Assembly (NCBI GenBank): GCA_036404275.1
Contig: DASXAM010000074.1
Coordinates: 1-64,000 of the forward strand
Source of the DNA: AP-15 sp036404275
GTDB taxonomy: Bacteria > Pseudomonadota > Alphaproteobacteria > ATCC43930 > CGMCC-115725
Length of the DNA: 64,000 bases
Direction: 5' to 3'
A model generated the notes under the pieces. The model was given only the letters and a program-made list of their open reading frames with translations, ran no database searches and was not told the DNA's origin. The position numbers and the translations under genes are program-made. This document shows positions 50,127 to 59,646 of the stretch, piece by piece; position 1 is the first letter of the stretch, and every line of letters begins with the position of its first letter.

Positions 50127-51272
50127 ATGAAATACGATGCGATCTCGGCCGATAGCCATATCGACTTGATCTGGCTGCCGCCCGATCTGTTCACAGACCA
50201 TGCCGCAGCGGCGATGAAGGAGCGCATGCCCTTTGTTACCGATGGGCCGCGCGGCAAGGAATGGGTCACCAAGCAAGGCGCCTCGTTCGGGCTGGTGAAC
50301 GGTATGGGCTCGGCTGGCCGCCTTTACGAGCCCGGCAAGATCCACCGCTCCGACCGGATGGCAGCGGAAGGGATCTATGAGGACGGCAAAAAAGGCATCC
50401 GCCGCATGACCGATCCGGAGCTGCGGATCAAGGACCAGGATCGCGACGGCGTCCAGGCCGAGGTGTTGTATGGCATTCTCGGTGCCACCAACCGCATCAA
50501 CGATGACGAAGCCGCCAGCGAGATGCTGCGCATCTACAACGACTGGCTCGCCGATTTCTGCGATACGCATCCCGATCGCTTTGCCGGTCTCGCCTGCATC
50601 CCGAACCACGACATCGGCGCGGCGGTTGCCGAGACCGAGCGGGTGGCGCGCCGGGGTGCCGTACGCGGCGTCGAGATCTCGCGGCGGCACGACATGGCGC
50701 GGCTGTGGGACCCGTGGTGGGAGCCGGTATGGAGTGCGATCGCGGCGACCGGGCTGCCGCTGCATTTTCATACTATCGGAGGCGGCAACCGTCCCGATTT
50801 GTCAAAGCTCGCGCCAAAGACCGCGTTGGCCGCGCGCGCCGCCGGCATCACCAATTTCCAGATGGTGATGTCGGACGTGCTGCTGTCGCTGATCTTTTCC
50901 GGCGTGCTGGAGCGCCACCCGAACCTCAAGATCGTCATCGGCGAAGCCGGCATCGGCTGGATACCCTATGTGCTGAACCGCATGGATGCGGAATGGGAGG
51001 AGCAGTTCCAGGAGCTCGACCTGAAGATGCGGCCCAGCGAATACTGGCATCGCCAATGCTACGCCACCTATCAGACCGACCCGATAGGCACCAAGCTGGT
51101 CGATGACATCGGCGCCGGCAACATCATGTGGGCCTCGGACTTCCCGCATCCCGACGGCATCTGGCCCGATTCGCAGGAATACATCGCGCGCGAGCTCGCC
51201 CATCTGTCGGCGGAGACCCGCAAAAAGATCATCTGCGACAACGCCGCGAAGCTCTACCGCTTTGTCAATTGA
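50127..51272 (+). CDS. Amidohydrolase 2 (TIM-barrel metal-dependent hydrolase/decarboxylase) family protein
   Basis: 381 residues. Metal motif ISADSHIDL near the start (usual D-x-H), DGVQAEVLYG, CIPNHDIGAAVAETERVARRGAVRGVEI, LPLHFHTIGGGN (His ligand), HPNLKIVIGEAGIGWIPYVLNRMD and the catalytic Asp in MWASDFPHPDGIWPDS. Resembles uracil-carboxylate/aminocarboxymuconate-type decarboxylases and hydrolases. GGAGGA precedes ATG 50127. Probably part of an aromatic or organic-acid catabolic route with the neighbouring CoA-transferase. Confidence 0.85.
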   Translation: MKYDAISADSHIDLIWLPPDLFTDHAAAAMKERMPFVTDGPRGKEWVTKQGASFGLVNGMGSAGRLYEPGKIHRSDRMAAEGIYEDGKKGIRRMTDPELRIKDQDRDGVQAEVLYGILGATNRINDDEAASEMLRIYNDWLADFCDTHPDRFAGLACIPNHDIGAAVAETERVARRGAVRGVEISRRHDMARLWDPWWEPVWSAIAATGLPLHFHTIGGGNRPDLSKLAPKTALAARAAGITNFQMVMSDVLLSLIFSGVLERHPNLKIVIGEAGIGWIPYVLNRMDAEWEEQFQELDLKMRPSEYWHRQCYATYQTDPIGTKLVDDIGAGNIMWASDFPHPDGIWPDSQEYIARELAHLSAETRKKIICDNAAKLYRFVN

Positions 51273-51307
51273 GAAAAGCGGAAAAATCGGTCCCCGCCGC
51301 ACCCGGT

Positions 51308-51331
51308 CCTCTCCGCCGCGCGGCGGAGAGG
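51308..51331. repeat. Perfect 24-bp palindrome after the amidohydrolase
   Basis: CCTCTCCGCCGC followed immediately by its reverse complement GCGGCGGAGAGG. It sits between convergent genes, so it may act as a terminator. Related in composition to the palindromes at 5880 and 60898-61014. Confidence 0.7.
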
Positions 51332-51356
51332 GAAAGGCCGTGCGGCAAACGGTTGA

Positions 51357-51692
51357 TCAGTGGGCCGGGTAGCAATAGCCGTTGTAGTTCACGTAACCGG
51401 GAGCGCAGCCCGGCGGCGGAGTAAACGGCGCGGAGAGGGCGTTGGCGGTGCCTGCAACGGCGCCGGTCGCAGTGCCGATCGCGCCGCCGACGATGGCGCC
51501 GACGGGACCCGCCGCGGCGTTGCCGCTCGCCGCCCCGGACGCGCCTCCGGCGGCGGCGCCGGATACTGGACCGACCGGCTGGCATACTCCGCCATAGGGG
51601 GCATATCCAGGCGCGCATTGCGCCATCGCGACACTCGACGTCCCCGCCGCCAGGGCCGCGGCGATCGCCAATATTTTGAGCCTCGTCGGCAT
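51357..51692 (-). CDS. Small secreted glycine-zipper protein with paired CAPGY motifs
   Basis: 111 residues. Signal peptide (RLKILAIAAALAAGTSSVAMA), then CAPGYAPYGGVCQP, a Gly/Ala zipper (GAIVGGAIGTATGAVAGTA) and a second CAPGYVNYNGYCYP at the end. The two C-A-P-G-Y-x2-Y-x-G-x-C blocks are near-copies. ATG 51692 is set by GAGGAG six bases upstream. Possibly envelope or membrane-associated; function unknown. Confidence 0.7.
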   Translation of the reverse strand: MPTRLKILAIAAALAAGTSSVAMAQCAPGYAPYGGVCQPVGPVSGAAAGGASGAASGNAAAGPVGAIVGGAIGTATGAVAGTANALSAPFTPPPGCAPGYVNYNGYCYPAH

Positions 51693-51886
51693 TGTCATCT
51701 CCTCGAATATGAAAGAGAGCAGCGGAGCGCCGCTTTCCGAAGTGAACAATATACCCCGAATCGTGTTCCGCGCAGCGGCTATAGGCTTGTCATCGCGCTC
51801 ACCGATTATCGAAATCGTGTAGATTGCGCAGATACCGGGGCGAATGGCGGCGCGATCGGCAAAACCGAGGCGATGGCGGGGGGAGA

Positions 51887-52468
51887 ATGCGGGCGCGATG
51901 GATGGCGCTAGGTGCCGCCGCCCTGCTCGGCGTGGTTCTGGCGGCGGACGCGCAGACGGCGGCACAAAAGCGCAGCTTTGCACCGGCACCGCAGGCGCCC
52001 ACCGCTGCGACGCCACGAGCGCCTGCCGACGCAGCCGGCAATTTGCAGCCGGTGGTGCACGCGCAGCAGGCCCGGATCACGACCTGCATAGACACGATCG
52101 CCCGGCAATCCGCTGCGGTGATCGACGCCCCGCACACGGCGATTTCGAGTTGGACGAGCGCGGCACCCGACCAGAACCTGTTCGTCTCGATGGTCGGGCT
52201 CGGCTACAAAAGCGCCGTCGCCCCGAGCGCCGCCGCAATCATTCTGGCGGCACCGGTCGCCCCCGACCGGTGCGAGGGCGAGGTCGTACAAGTCATTCCG
52301 AGCGCCCGCTCCTGCAGCGTGGTCCTCGCCTCGCTCGTCAAGGCGGGCAAGATCATCGCCACCTTGCAGGGGCTCGCCGTCGTCGAAACCAACACCGGAG
52401 TTCGCGACCTATTGATGCCGACCGCCGGCGGCGGCTGCACGCTCGTCGCCGTCGGCTTGCAGGAATAG
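51887..52468 (+). CDS. Secreted hypothetical protein
   Basis: 193 residues, no family I recognise. Signal peptide (RARWMALGAAALLGVVLAADA), an Ala/Pro/Thr-rich stretch, and a C-terminal domain with CEGEVVQVIPSARSCSVVLASLVKAGKI. GGGGGAG precedes ATG 51887. The single domain has four Cys after the signal cleavage, which could form disulphides. Divergent from the previous gene; it precedes the CEMIP-like gene. Confidence 0.65.
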   Translation: MRARWMALGAAALLGVVLAADAQTAAQKRSFAPAPQAPTAATPRAPADAAGNLQPVVHAQQARITTCIDTIARQSAAVIDAPHTAISSWTSAAPDQNLFVSMVGLGYKSAVAPSAAAIILAAPVAPDRCEGEVVQVIPSARSCSVVLASLVKAGKIIATLQGLAVVETNTGVRDLLMPTAGGGCTLVAVGLQE

Positions 52469-52679
52469 AGCCGTGCCTTTGCTCGCCACCGGCGGCGTGG
52501 CAGATGAGCACGCAGGGGGGTGACCGGCAGCCATCATCAACCGGCGCGTCGCCGCTGATCGTCCCCAGCGGCGTCCAACCGGCGATCGACGCCGGCTTCA
52601 TTGACAAGCCCGGTTGGCGTGCGCTGTATTAAGATATTCCTAAGGCAGGTGATGCGCGCAAAAAGCGAGAGGGCAAAAG

Positions 52680-55600
52680 ATGGGCCGTTTCTCTCACGGC
52701 TGGCGGTTCGGGAGTGCATGTGCAATCGGCGCGCTGCTGGCGGGCTTTGCATGGGTTGGGGCGGCCCTGGCGAAGGCGCCGCAACCGACCGAGTGCAAGG
52801 CCGGAATGGAGCTGCCGTCGCAAGCTTTGGAGATGGGCGGCGTGGGCGCGCCGGAGCAGCCCGACTTGCTGGTTACCGGAGTGTGCAAGGTCGAAAAAGC
52901 CGCGAAATACTTTTACGGCAAGGTCAACATCTATGACGGCGGGAGCCTCGAATTCGAGCAGCCGGCCACCGGCGATCCGGACATCGATTTCTGGGCGAGT
53001 TCGATCATCGTCGAGGCGAACGGCGCGCTGACCGCCGGCGTCAAGGCGGCCTACGGCACGCCGCGCCTCAACGACAAGCGCGGCGGATTTCTGACGATCC
53101 ATCTCTATGGCAAGAACGACAGTGTCGGCGATCCGGCCAAAGATCCAGGGCAAGGCGTGCTGTGCAAATCACATTTGGACGATGGCTCGCCGTGCGGCAT
53201 CCCACACAAGGTATGGCAGAACAATGGCGCGACAGTGCTGCCGGGCTGCGGCAACAACCCGATCAACAAGGACTCGGAGTGTATTGCCGGATTGGCGGAC
53301 ACGACTAAGGATTTCTTCTATCAATACGGACCGCTCTATGGCGACGGCAAATGCACCAACGGCAAGATTTTCGACGTATCGAAGGCAGAGGCGGAGTGCG
53401 GAGGGATCGCCGCCGCCGGGAAAGTCGGATATTTCGGCTACAAGGTGCTGGCGGTGTCCTATGGCGGCACGCTGATGCTGCGCGGCTATAAGGGGGCGGC
53501 GGACGGCATCGACAAAGATCACCTCGCGACCGGCAACAGCTGGATGCGGCTCAGCGGCGATGTCAGCTCCGGCACGTCGCTGCGGGTCGACGGAACTCCC
53601 GCCGACCGATGGTGGCTGCCGGGCGACGGGACCCGCGATGAGATTGTACTCACGACGACCGATTACCTGCCCGGCCATTCCGAGCTGCTGACCCTGAATG
53701 CGGCCGATGGCGTGCAAGGCGATCAGGTCAACTTCACGCCGGCGATCAAATGGTTCCATAGCGGCGAGCGTTCGTCGATCAATCTCGGCGTCGCAAAAGG
53801 CCGGCTCGAAGCTGCCGGGATGGACAAAAACCTGGTTTCGAAGGGTGCCGAAACGCGCGCCGCGGTGGCGCTGTTGACGCGCAGCATCCGCATCGTCTCG
53901 GAGGGCGACGCCGTCGACGAAACCTATGCTGAGGCGCTGAAGAAAAACCCCGACTACTCGTTTGGCGGGCATACCATCTTCCGCCAGGGCTTCAAGCAGG
54001 TGAAAATCCAGGGCGTCGAGTTCGTCAATCTCGGCCAAGGCGGCAAGCTCGGCCACTACCCGGTCCATTTTCACATGGCGCGGCAGGTGCCGGCCGGCAC
54101 GATCGTTGAAGATTCGGCGGTCAACCAATCGAACACCCGCTGGTTCGTGCTGCACGACACCCAGGGCGTCACCTTTCAGCGCAATGTCGGCTGGAAGTCG
54201 ATCGGCCATGGCTTTTATCTCGAAAACGGCACCGAGGCCGACAACAACTTCTATTCGAATATCGGCATCTTCGCCCGCGCGGCGATCGCCAACGCCCAAA
54301 ATCCGCGCCACATCCCTGGGATTCTCGCCGACAACCAGGACCCCGCCTCGTTCACAAAAGAAAACCCGAAAAACGTCGCCAATCCGGGGTTTGTGTACCG
54401 GTCCGACAACGAATACCCGACCGTGTTCTGGATCTCGAACGGCTGGAACAATTTCCAGGGCAACATGGCAGCTGGGGCCGGGGCCTGCGGTGTGGCCTAT
54501 TGGTTCGTGCCGATGGAGAACACCGACATGCCGGATGTGCCGACCGCCAAAAACCAATATGTCGAGCCAGGCGGCCCCAACGACGCGCCGCCGCCGATAA
54601 AGACCAAGCACATGAAATGGGCCGACGCCGGAGTTAAGGAGGGCAAGGTCCACTTCGGCTATGCCGGGCTGCAGCGCCTCCCCCTATGGGCCGGCTCGAC
54701 GCCGCTCGAATCCTTCTACAAGAACTATGCGACATCGACAATGATGTCGTTCCAGACGACGGCGGATGCACCGGCCTGTGACGGCTTTGTCGCCGCCGAC
54801 GAGGCCAAGGACAATCCGCCGAACGTCCCGTTTGTCGCGGAGGTTGCGAGCTTCGCGCCAAAGCCGAAGCGCGCTGAAAAGCCCAACGAGGCCCCGGCAA
54901 CGCAACCCGACCTGGTGAACGACAAGTTCTACCCGCACGCCATCGGAAAGAGGGCAGGAACGCGCTGCGCCGTCTCTGCCGACGGACCCGACTGCACTCC
55001 GCCGGAACCGGGGCATCCAGGCCTCACAACGCCCTGCACCGACGGCACCCCTTTCCTGGCGGCGGGGCACAACCCGGACACGCCGAACAACCCGATGTTC
55101 GCGTGCGCGCCGACCGTCATCGACCATTTCACCTCCTCGTTTCACTGGGCGCAGGGCGACGTGTCGGCGATCTGGTTGCGGCCGCAATGGTATCTGGTAA
55201 CCAACAGCGTGCTTACCGATGTGCAGCAGGGCGGCATCACTTTCGTAACCGGCGGCGACGTTTTGCGCGCCTCGATCATTACCGGTTATTGGGGCCTGCT
55301 GCGCGATTCGCTGCTGATCGGCCATACCCAGCCGCAAGATGCCGCCCATAAATTCACCCTCGACATCGGCCCCTTCAATTTGCACACGGCCGAAAAATGC
55401 GCGAAGCCGACAAGCTCGAAGCTGCCGAGCTACTGCCTCAACAAGGCCGAGGGTGTGAGCCTGCCGCTCACGGGCTTCTTCAACAACCAGCGGATGGAGA
55501 ACATCTACGACGGACCGTCCTATCGGGATTCGACCGCTTATCTCGACGTGTCGACCGCGGGATGCGCGGTTGGCGATTTCAACACCGCGATCGACAAGTG

Positions 55601-57275
55601 CATCTACGGCACAAAACAGACTGCCGGGGTCCTCAAGGACGAGACCGCAAACGCGAAAAACCCGTGCTATGTGCCGAATGCGGCGATCGCGTGGAAGCAG
55701 CCCAACGGCTTTTTCTATCCGCCGGCGTTCCATGCCGAAAATCTCTATTTCGGCAATGTCGATATCCGGCATTTTGTCATCGACCCGCTGTTCGAGCCGT
55801 TTAAGGGCGCGACACCGGAGACCGGGGCTTTCGGGCAGGCCGGCAGCTACCTCACCGACGCGGCTGCGGTCGGCAGCGTCTACTGCGTGGCGCCGCAGGT
55901 GAACCCGAAAACATATTTCAACGACTTTACCAGTATCGACCGGCAGACCGAGCTGAACGACGACGACGGTGCCTTGACCGGGCTCAGCAACAACATTCAG
56001 GCGACGCTCGACCCGCCCAACCCGCTGAAGCAGACGATCTCGGTCAACGAGGACGATTACTTCACCGCCCCGGTCGAAACCCCGGAATGCGCCTCAAATA
56101 TCGGCAAGAACAACGAGCCCGCCAACGCCTGCAAGTCGCCGAGCAAGAAGGCGCCGACGGTGACGGCTAAGACCAGCCCCTACGACTATGTGTCGACAGT
56201 GATTTTTCACACGACGTTTGGCGACAAGTGGGACGCCGATTGCACCAACCCGAAATGCTACGGGGTGCCGCTCTACCGCCAGTTCCTTGCCGGCGATCAA
56301 GACAAAGACGACCCGACCCACAAAAACGCGACCCGCGAGTGGAAGCATTGGTATCAGAATAAATGCGACAAGGATCAGACGACGCTGGAATGCCGCTGGC
56401 CGTTCATCCGCATGGCCGGCACCGCCATAAACACCCGCGAAACGTTGACCGTCAACAACGGCACCTATTACCTCGACACCACGGTGCCGTTCACAATACA
56501 GAAGACCGAACCCTATAACACCCAGAATGGCGGCGCATCTACGACCAGCTCCGTCAATGTGTTCCAGCCCGACACCCAGATCAATCCCAATCTTAAATTT
56601 ATCGGCACCTACAACGTCTTCTTCGTTTACGCCAAGCCGAGCACGCGCCAGACCTACCAGATCTACCTCGGCAAGGATGCCACCGCCGCCGACATCAAAG
56701 CGATCCGGGTGAAGCTGATCGACCTGACGCTCGACCATGAGTTTGGCGCGAAGCAACCTTGGCTGGACGTCGATACCAGTCGAGTCAAGGATAAAGGCAT
56801 CGTCAGCGTCACCGTCGATTTCAGCAAGCTGACCGACGATTCGCTCAAAGTGATCCCGAAGAACGGGCTGTGCCAGCCGCTCACGTTCTGCAAGCCGTCG
56901 GGCGAGACCTGCGGCTCGGCAGTGAGCGACGACGATCCGCTGGTGAAAGCCAACAAGGACTTCAAGGCGCAGACGGCTGGGGTCTGCAAAGAATGGGCGG
57001 TCAAGGACCTCGATTGCCCACCCAAGGGCTGCTACGGCTTTTCGTTCACGATCCCCAAAGAGGGTTTCAAGGCGGACGCGACGCTTACCAACCCCTCGCC
57101 GCACCGGCCGCCGCCGGAACCGTTCCCGACCGACAAGAAGGATCAAGGCGAGCCAGCCTGGCCGGTCAAGTTCTTGCGCACCACGATCGAGCCGGACCAG
57201 AGCAAGGGGCAGTGCCACTACACCGAGTTGCCCGGCACCGGCAATTGCACCGTCCCCGACTGGGTCCCGCAGTAA
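52680..57275 (+). CDS. G8-domain / CEMIP-like right-handed beta-helix secreted protein
   Basis: 1,531 residues. Signal peptide (CAIGALLAGFAWVGAALA), then a G8-like segment (NIYDGGSLEF, DIDFWASSIIVEANGALTAG, GGFLTIHLYGK), an EIVLTTTDYLPGHSELL block, and a beta-helix core with LGHYPVHFHMARQVP (about residue 458) and WFVLHDTQGVTFQRNVGWKSIGHGFYLENGTE. These are the hallmark blocks of CEMIP, TMEM2 and fibrocystin-L beta-helix domains (GRYP-x-H-x-H, VVHAT, GHxxFLEDG). The C-terminal 400 residues are Cys-containing and unfamiliar. Human CEMIP is a hyaluronan depolymerase; activity here is only inferred. Probably exported. Confidence 0.82.
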   Translation: MGRFSHGWRFGSACAIGALLAGFAWVGAALAKAPQPTECKAGMELPSQALEMGGVGAPEQPDLLVTGVCKVEKAAKYFYGKVNIYDGGSLEFEQPATGDPDIDFWASSIIVEANGALTAGVKAAYGTPRLNDKRGGFLTIHLYGKNDSVGDPAKDPGQGVLCKSHLDDGSPCGIPHKVWQNNGATVLPGCGNNPINKDSECIAGLADTTKDFFYQYGPLYGDGKCTNGKIFDVSKAEAECGGIAAAGKVGYFGYKVLAVSYGGTLMLRGYKGAADGIDKDHLATGNSWMRLSGDVSSGTSLRVDGTPADRWWLPGDGTRDEIVLTTTDYLPGHSELLTLNAADGVQGDQVNFTPAIKWFHSGERSSINLGVAKGRLEAAGMDKNLVSKGAETRAAVALLTRSIRIVSEGDAVDETYAEALKKNPDYSFGGHTIFRQGFKQVKIQGVEFVNLGQGGKLGHYPVHFHMARQVPAGTIVEDSAVNQSNTRWFVLHDTQGVTFQRNVGWKSIGHGFYLENGTEADNNFYSNIGIFARAAIANAQNPRHIPGILADNQDPASFTKENPKNVANPGFVYRSDNEYPTVFWISNGWNNFQGNMAAGAGACGVAYWFVPMENTDMPDVPTAKNQYVEPGGPNDAPPPIKTKHMKWADAGVKEGKVHFGYAGLQRLPLWAGSTPLESFYKNYATSTMMSFQTTADAPACDGFVAADEAKDNPPNVPFVAEVASFAPKPKRAEKPNEAPATQPDLVNDKFYPHAIGKRAGTRCAVSADGPDCTPPEPGHPGLTTPCTDGTPFLAAGHNPDTPNNPMFACAPTVIDHFTSSFHWAQGDVSAIWLRPQWYLVTNSVLTDVQQGGITFVTGGDVLRASIITGYWGLLRDSLLIGHTQPQDAAHKFTLDIGPFNLHTAEKCAKPTSSKLPSYCLNKAEGVSLPLTGFFNNQRMENIYDGPSYRDSTAYLDVSTAGCAVGDFNTAIDKCIYGTKQTAGVLKDETANAKNPCYVPNAAIAWKQPNGFFYPPAFHAENLYFGNVDIRHFVIDPLFEPFKGATPETGAFGQAGSYLTDAAAVGSVYCVAPQVNPKTYFNDFTSIDRQTELNDDDGALTGLSNNIQATLDPPNPLKQTISVNEDDYFTAPVETPECASNIGKNNEPANACKSPSKKAPTVTAKTSPYDYVSTVIFHTTFGDKWDADCTNPKCYGVPLYRQFLAGDQDKDDPTHKNATREWKHWYQNKCDKDQTTLECRWPFIRMAGTAINTRETLTVNNGTYYLDTTVPFTIQKTEPYNTQNGGASTTSSVNVFQPDTQINPNLKFIGTYNVFFVYAKPSTRQTYQIYLGKDATAADIKAIRVKLIDLTLDHEFGAKQPWLDVDTSRVKDKGIVSVTVDFSKLTDDSLKVIPKNGLCQPLTFCKPSGETCGSAVSDDDPLVKANKDFKAQTAGVCKEWAVKDLDCPPKGCYGFSFTIPKEGFKADATLTNPSPHRPPPEPFPTDKKDQGEPAWPVKFLRTTIEPDQSKGQCHYTELPGTGNCTVPDWVPQ

Positions 57276-57360
57276 ATCGCGCGGTCGTGGGTTGCCGCTG
57301 AGGGATTTACCGCGTTGCCCCTATACTGAAATACGAGAGGTCGATAAGGGGAGAGCGGCG

Positions 57361-57870
57361 ATGGCATTGCAGGTCAGGCGGATCGTCACCGGGCACGACG
57401 CGAACGGCAAGGCGGTCGTCGCCAGCGACGAGCGGCTCGATGCGGTGCCCCGGCTCAACCGGCCGCACATCTCCGGCGTCGAGATCTGGTCCACCGACAA
57501 GATGCCGGCCGACAATTCGGCCGCGGCCGAGCCCGCGCAACGCGCCGGCTTTGTCAAGCGCTACAATTATGTCGGCACCGGCCAAGGCACGGTGATCCGG
57601 GTTACCGAATTCGCCCCCGGCGCGCCCAGATTCATGCACCGCACCGAAACCGTCGATTACGCGATCCTGCTCAACGGCGAATGCGACCTCGAATTCGACA
57701 GCGGCGAGGTCGTGCATATGAGGCCCGGCGACATTTGCGTGCAGCGCGGCACGATGCATGCTTGGGTCAATACCGGCTCGGCGCCGGCGGTGTTCGCCTT
57801 TATCCTGATCGACGCCGAGCCGGCCGAAGTGGGCGGCGAGCCGCTGCGCACCCACTACCCGGCGTCATAA
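57361..57870 (+). CDS. Cupin domain-containing protein
   Basis: 169 residues. C-terminal cupin with APRFMHRTETVDYAILLNGECDLEFDSGEVVHMRPGDICVQRGTMHAWVNTGS (broken into motif 1 and motif 2, His/Glu ligands). N-terminal extension with RRIVTGHDANGKAVVASD. ATG 57361 follows GGGGAGAG. Could be a dioxygenase, isomerase or ligand-binding protein. Confidence 0.83.
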   Translation: MALQVRRIVTGHDANGKAVVASDERLDAVPRLNRPHISGVEIWSTDKMPADNSAAAEPAQRAGFVKRYNYVGTGQGTVIRVTEFAPGAPRFMHRTETVDYAILLNGECDLEFDSGEVVHMRPGDICVQRGTMHAWVNTGSAPAVFAFILIDAEPAEVGGEPLRTHYPAS

Positions 57871-57903
57871 CAAGCGCGATCCACGTCGATTAAGAGGCCC
57901 GCG

Positions 57904-58842
57904 ATGCCGAACCTGCATCCGCAGATCGTCCAGGTGCTGGACGCGATGGCGCGGCTCGAGTTGCGTCCGATCGAGGCGATGACCCCGGCCGAGGCGCGCG
58001 CCCAGATGGAGGCGACGGCGCGCTCGCGCAAGGCCGAGCCGCTGCCGGTTGCCCGCGTCGAGGAGCGGACGATCCCCGGCCCGTCGGGCGATATCCGCCT
58101 GCGGCTTTATTGGCCTGACGCGGCGCGGCCGGTGCCGGCAATCGTCTATTATCACGGCGGCGGCCATGTGATCGGCAGCCTCGACACCCATGACCTTATC
58201 GCCCGCAACCTCTGCGCCGGCGCCGGCGCGCTGGTCGCCTCGGTCGATTACCGCAAGGGGCCCGAGCACAAATTCCCGGCCGCGGTCGAGGATTCGTGGG
58301 CGGCGTTGGGCTGGGTCCATGACAACGCCGCAGGTCTTGGCGCCGATCCCGCCCGTCTCGGCGTCCACGGCGACAGCGCCGGCGCCAACCTTGCCGCGGT
58401 CGTGGCGTTGATGGCGCGCAATGCCGGAGGCCCGCAATTGCGGCTGCAGTCGCTGGTCTACCCGGTCGCCGACTACACGCTGTCGAGCGCTAGCTACACC
58501 AAATACGCCGAAGGCTGCGGTGTGCTGACAAAAGCTGCGATGGCCTGGTTTCGCGACCATTATCTGCGCAGCGCCGCCGATGCCGAGGATTGGCACGCCT
58601 CGCCGCTCAAGGCGACGAGCTTTGCCGGGGTGGCGCCGGCCGTCATCGTCGCCGCCGAATGCGACGTGCTGCACGACGAGGCTGCCGATTACGCCGCGGC
58701 GTTGCGGCGTGCCGGCGTCGCGGTCGAGCACCGGGAATATCCCGGCATGATCCACGGATTTTTCGGCATGGTCCCGCTCGTCGACGACGCGATGGCCGCG
58801 CAGCGCCAGGTCTGGGCCGCCTTCAAACGCGCCTTCGCCTGA
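57904..58842 (+). CDS. Alpha/beta hydrolase, hormone-sensitive-lipase type
   Basis: 312 residues. Oxyanion motif YYHGGGHVIGSL, nucleophile elbow HGDSAGANLAA, acid in AAECDVLHDEA and His in GMIHGFFGM, giving a complete Ser-Asp-His triad. Carboxylesterase of the HSL (family IV) class; acts on short acyl esters. First of a co-directional set with the SDR and APH-like genes (30-base gap to the SDR). Confidence 0.88.
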   Translation: MPNLHPQIVQVLDAMARLELRPIEAMTPAEARAQMEATARSRKAEPLPVARVEERTIPGPSGDIRLRLYWPDAARPVPAIVYYHGGGHVIGSLDTHDLIARNLCAGAGALVASVDYRKGPEHKFPAAVEDSWAALGWVHDNAAGLGADPARLGVHGDSAGANLAAVVALMARNAGGPQLRLQSLVYPVADYTLSSASYTKYAEGCGVLTKAAMAWFRDHYLRSAADAEDWHASPLKATSFAGVAPAVIVAAECDVLHDEAADYAAALRRAGVAVEHREYPGMIHGFFGMVPLVDDAMAAQRQVWAAFKRAFA

Positions 58843-58872
58843 CCGGTGTCGAAAGGAGGCTTGCGGTTTTCG

Positions 58873-59646
58873 ATGGCCGCCTTGCCCAGCTTCGATCTCA
58901 GCGGAGAGGTGGCGCTCGTTACCGGTGCCTCGAGCGGGATCGGGCGCCATCTGGCGCTGCTGCTCGCGGCCGCCGGCGCCAAGGTGGCGTTGGCGGCGCG
59001 GCGCACCGAGCGGCTCGCCGAGGCGGCGGCCGAAATCGAGGACGCCGGCGGCGCGGCGCTGGCGGTGGCGCTCGACGTGACCCGGCAGGACAGCGTCGCC
59101 GCCGCGGTCGCCGCGGCCGAGCGCGGATTGGGGCCGCTCAGCCTGCTCGTCAACAATGCCGGGGTCGTCGTCTCCAAACCGGCGCTCGAGCATACCGAGG
59201 CGGACTGGGACCGCGTGCTCGACACCAATCTCAAGGGCGCCTGGCTGATGGCCCGCGAATTCGCGAGCCATCTCGTCGAACGCGGGCGGCCGGGCCGCAT
59301 TGTCAACATCGCCTCGGTCCTCGGCATCCGCACGATCGCCTATGTGCCGAGCTATTGCAGCGCCAAGGCCGGCCTCATCCACCTGACGCATGTCTTGGCG
59401 ATGGAGCTGGCGCGCCGGCGGATTCTCGTCAATGCGCTGGCGCCGGGCTATATCGACACCGATTTCACCCATGATTTTCTGCGCAGCGAGCCGGGAAGGA
59501 AGCTGGTCGGACGGATTCCGCTCGGCCGGGTCGGCCACACCGACGATCTCGACGGCGCGATGCTGCTGCTGGCGTCGCCGGCCGGCGCCTACATTACCGG
59601 CGCGGTGATCGCGGTCGATGGCGGGCACGGCGTCGCCGCCATCTGA
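58873..59646 (+). CDS. Short-chain dehydrogenase/reductase
   Basis: 257 residues, classical SDR. TGASSGIGRHLA cofactor motif, NNAGVVVSK, catalytic Ser in IASVLGIR and YCSAKAG (Y-x3-K), C-terminal GYIDTDF and AVDGGHG. ATG 58873 preferred. It overlaps the next gene by 29 bases. Probably oxidises or reduces a hydroxyacyl or keto substrate in the same route as the neighbours. Confidence 0.88.
   Translation: MAALPSFDLSGEVALVTGASSGIGRHLALLLAAAGAKVALAARRTERLAEAAAEIEDAGGAALAVALDVTRQDSVAAAVAAAERGLGPLSLLVNNAGVVVSKPALEHTEADWDRVLDTNLKGAWLMAREFASHLVERGRPGRIVNIASVLGIRTIAYVPSYCSAKAGLIHLTHVLAMELARRRILVNALAPGYIDTDFTHDFLRSEPGRKLVGRIPLGRVGHTDDLDGAMLLLASPAGAYITGAVIAVDGGHGVAAI

Noticed and set aside
52575..52635. 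TTGACA at 52601 as a promoter of the CEMIP-like gene, with an 8+8 dyad (CCAACCGG / CCGGTTGG)
   Set aside because: The best -10 candidate (TATTAA) is 20 bases away, too far, and the dyad has a 27-base loop. Possible but unsupported.
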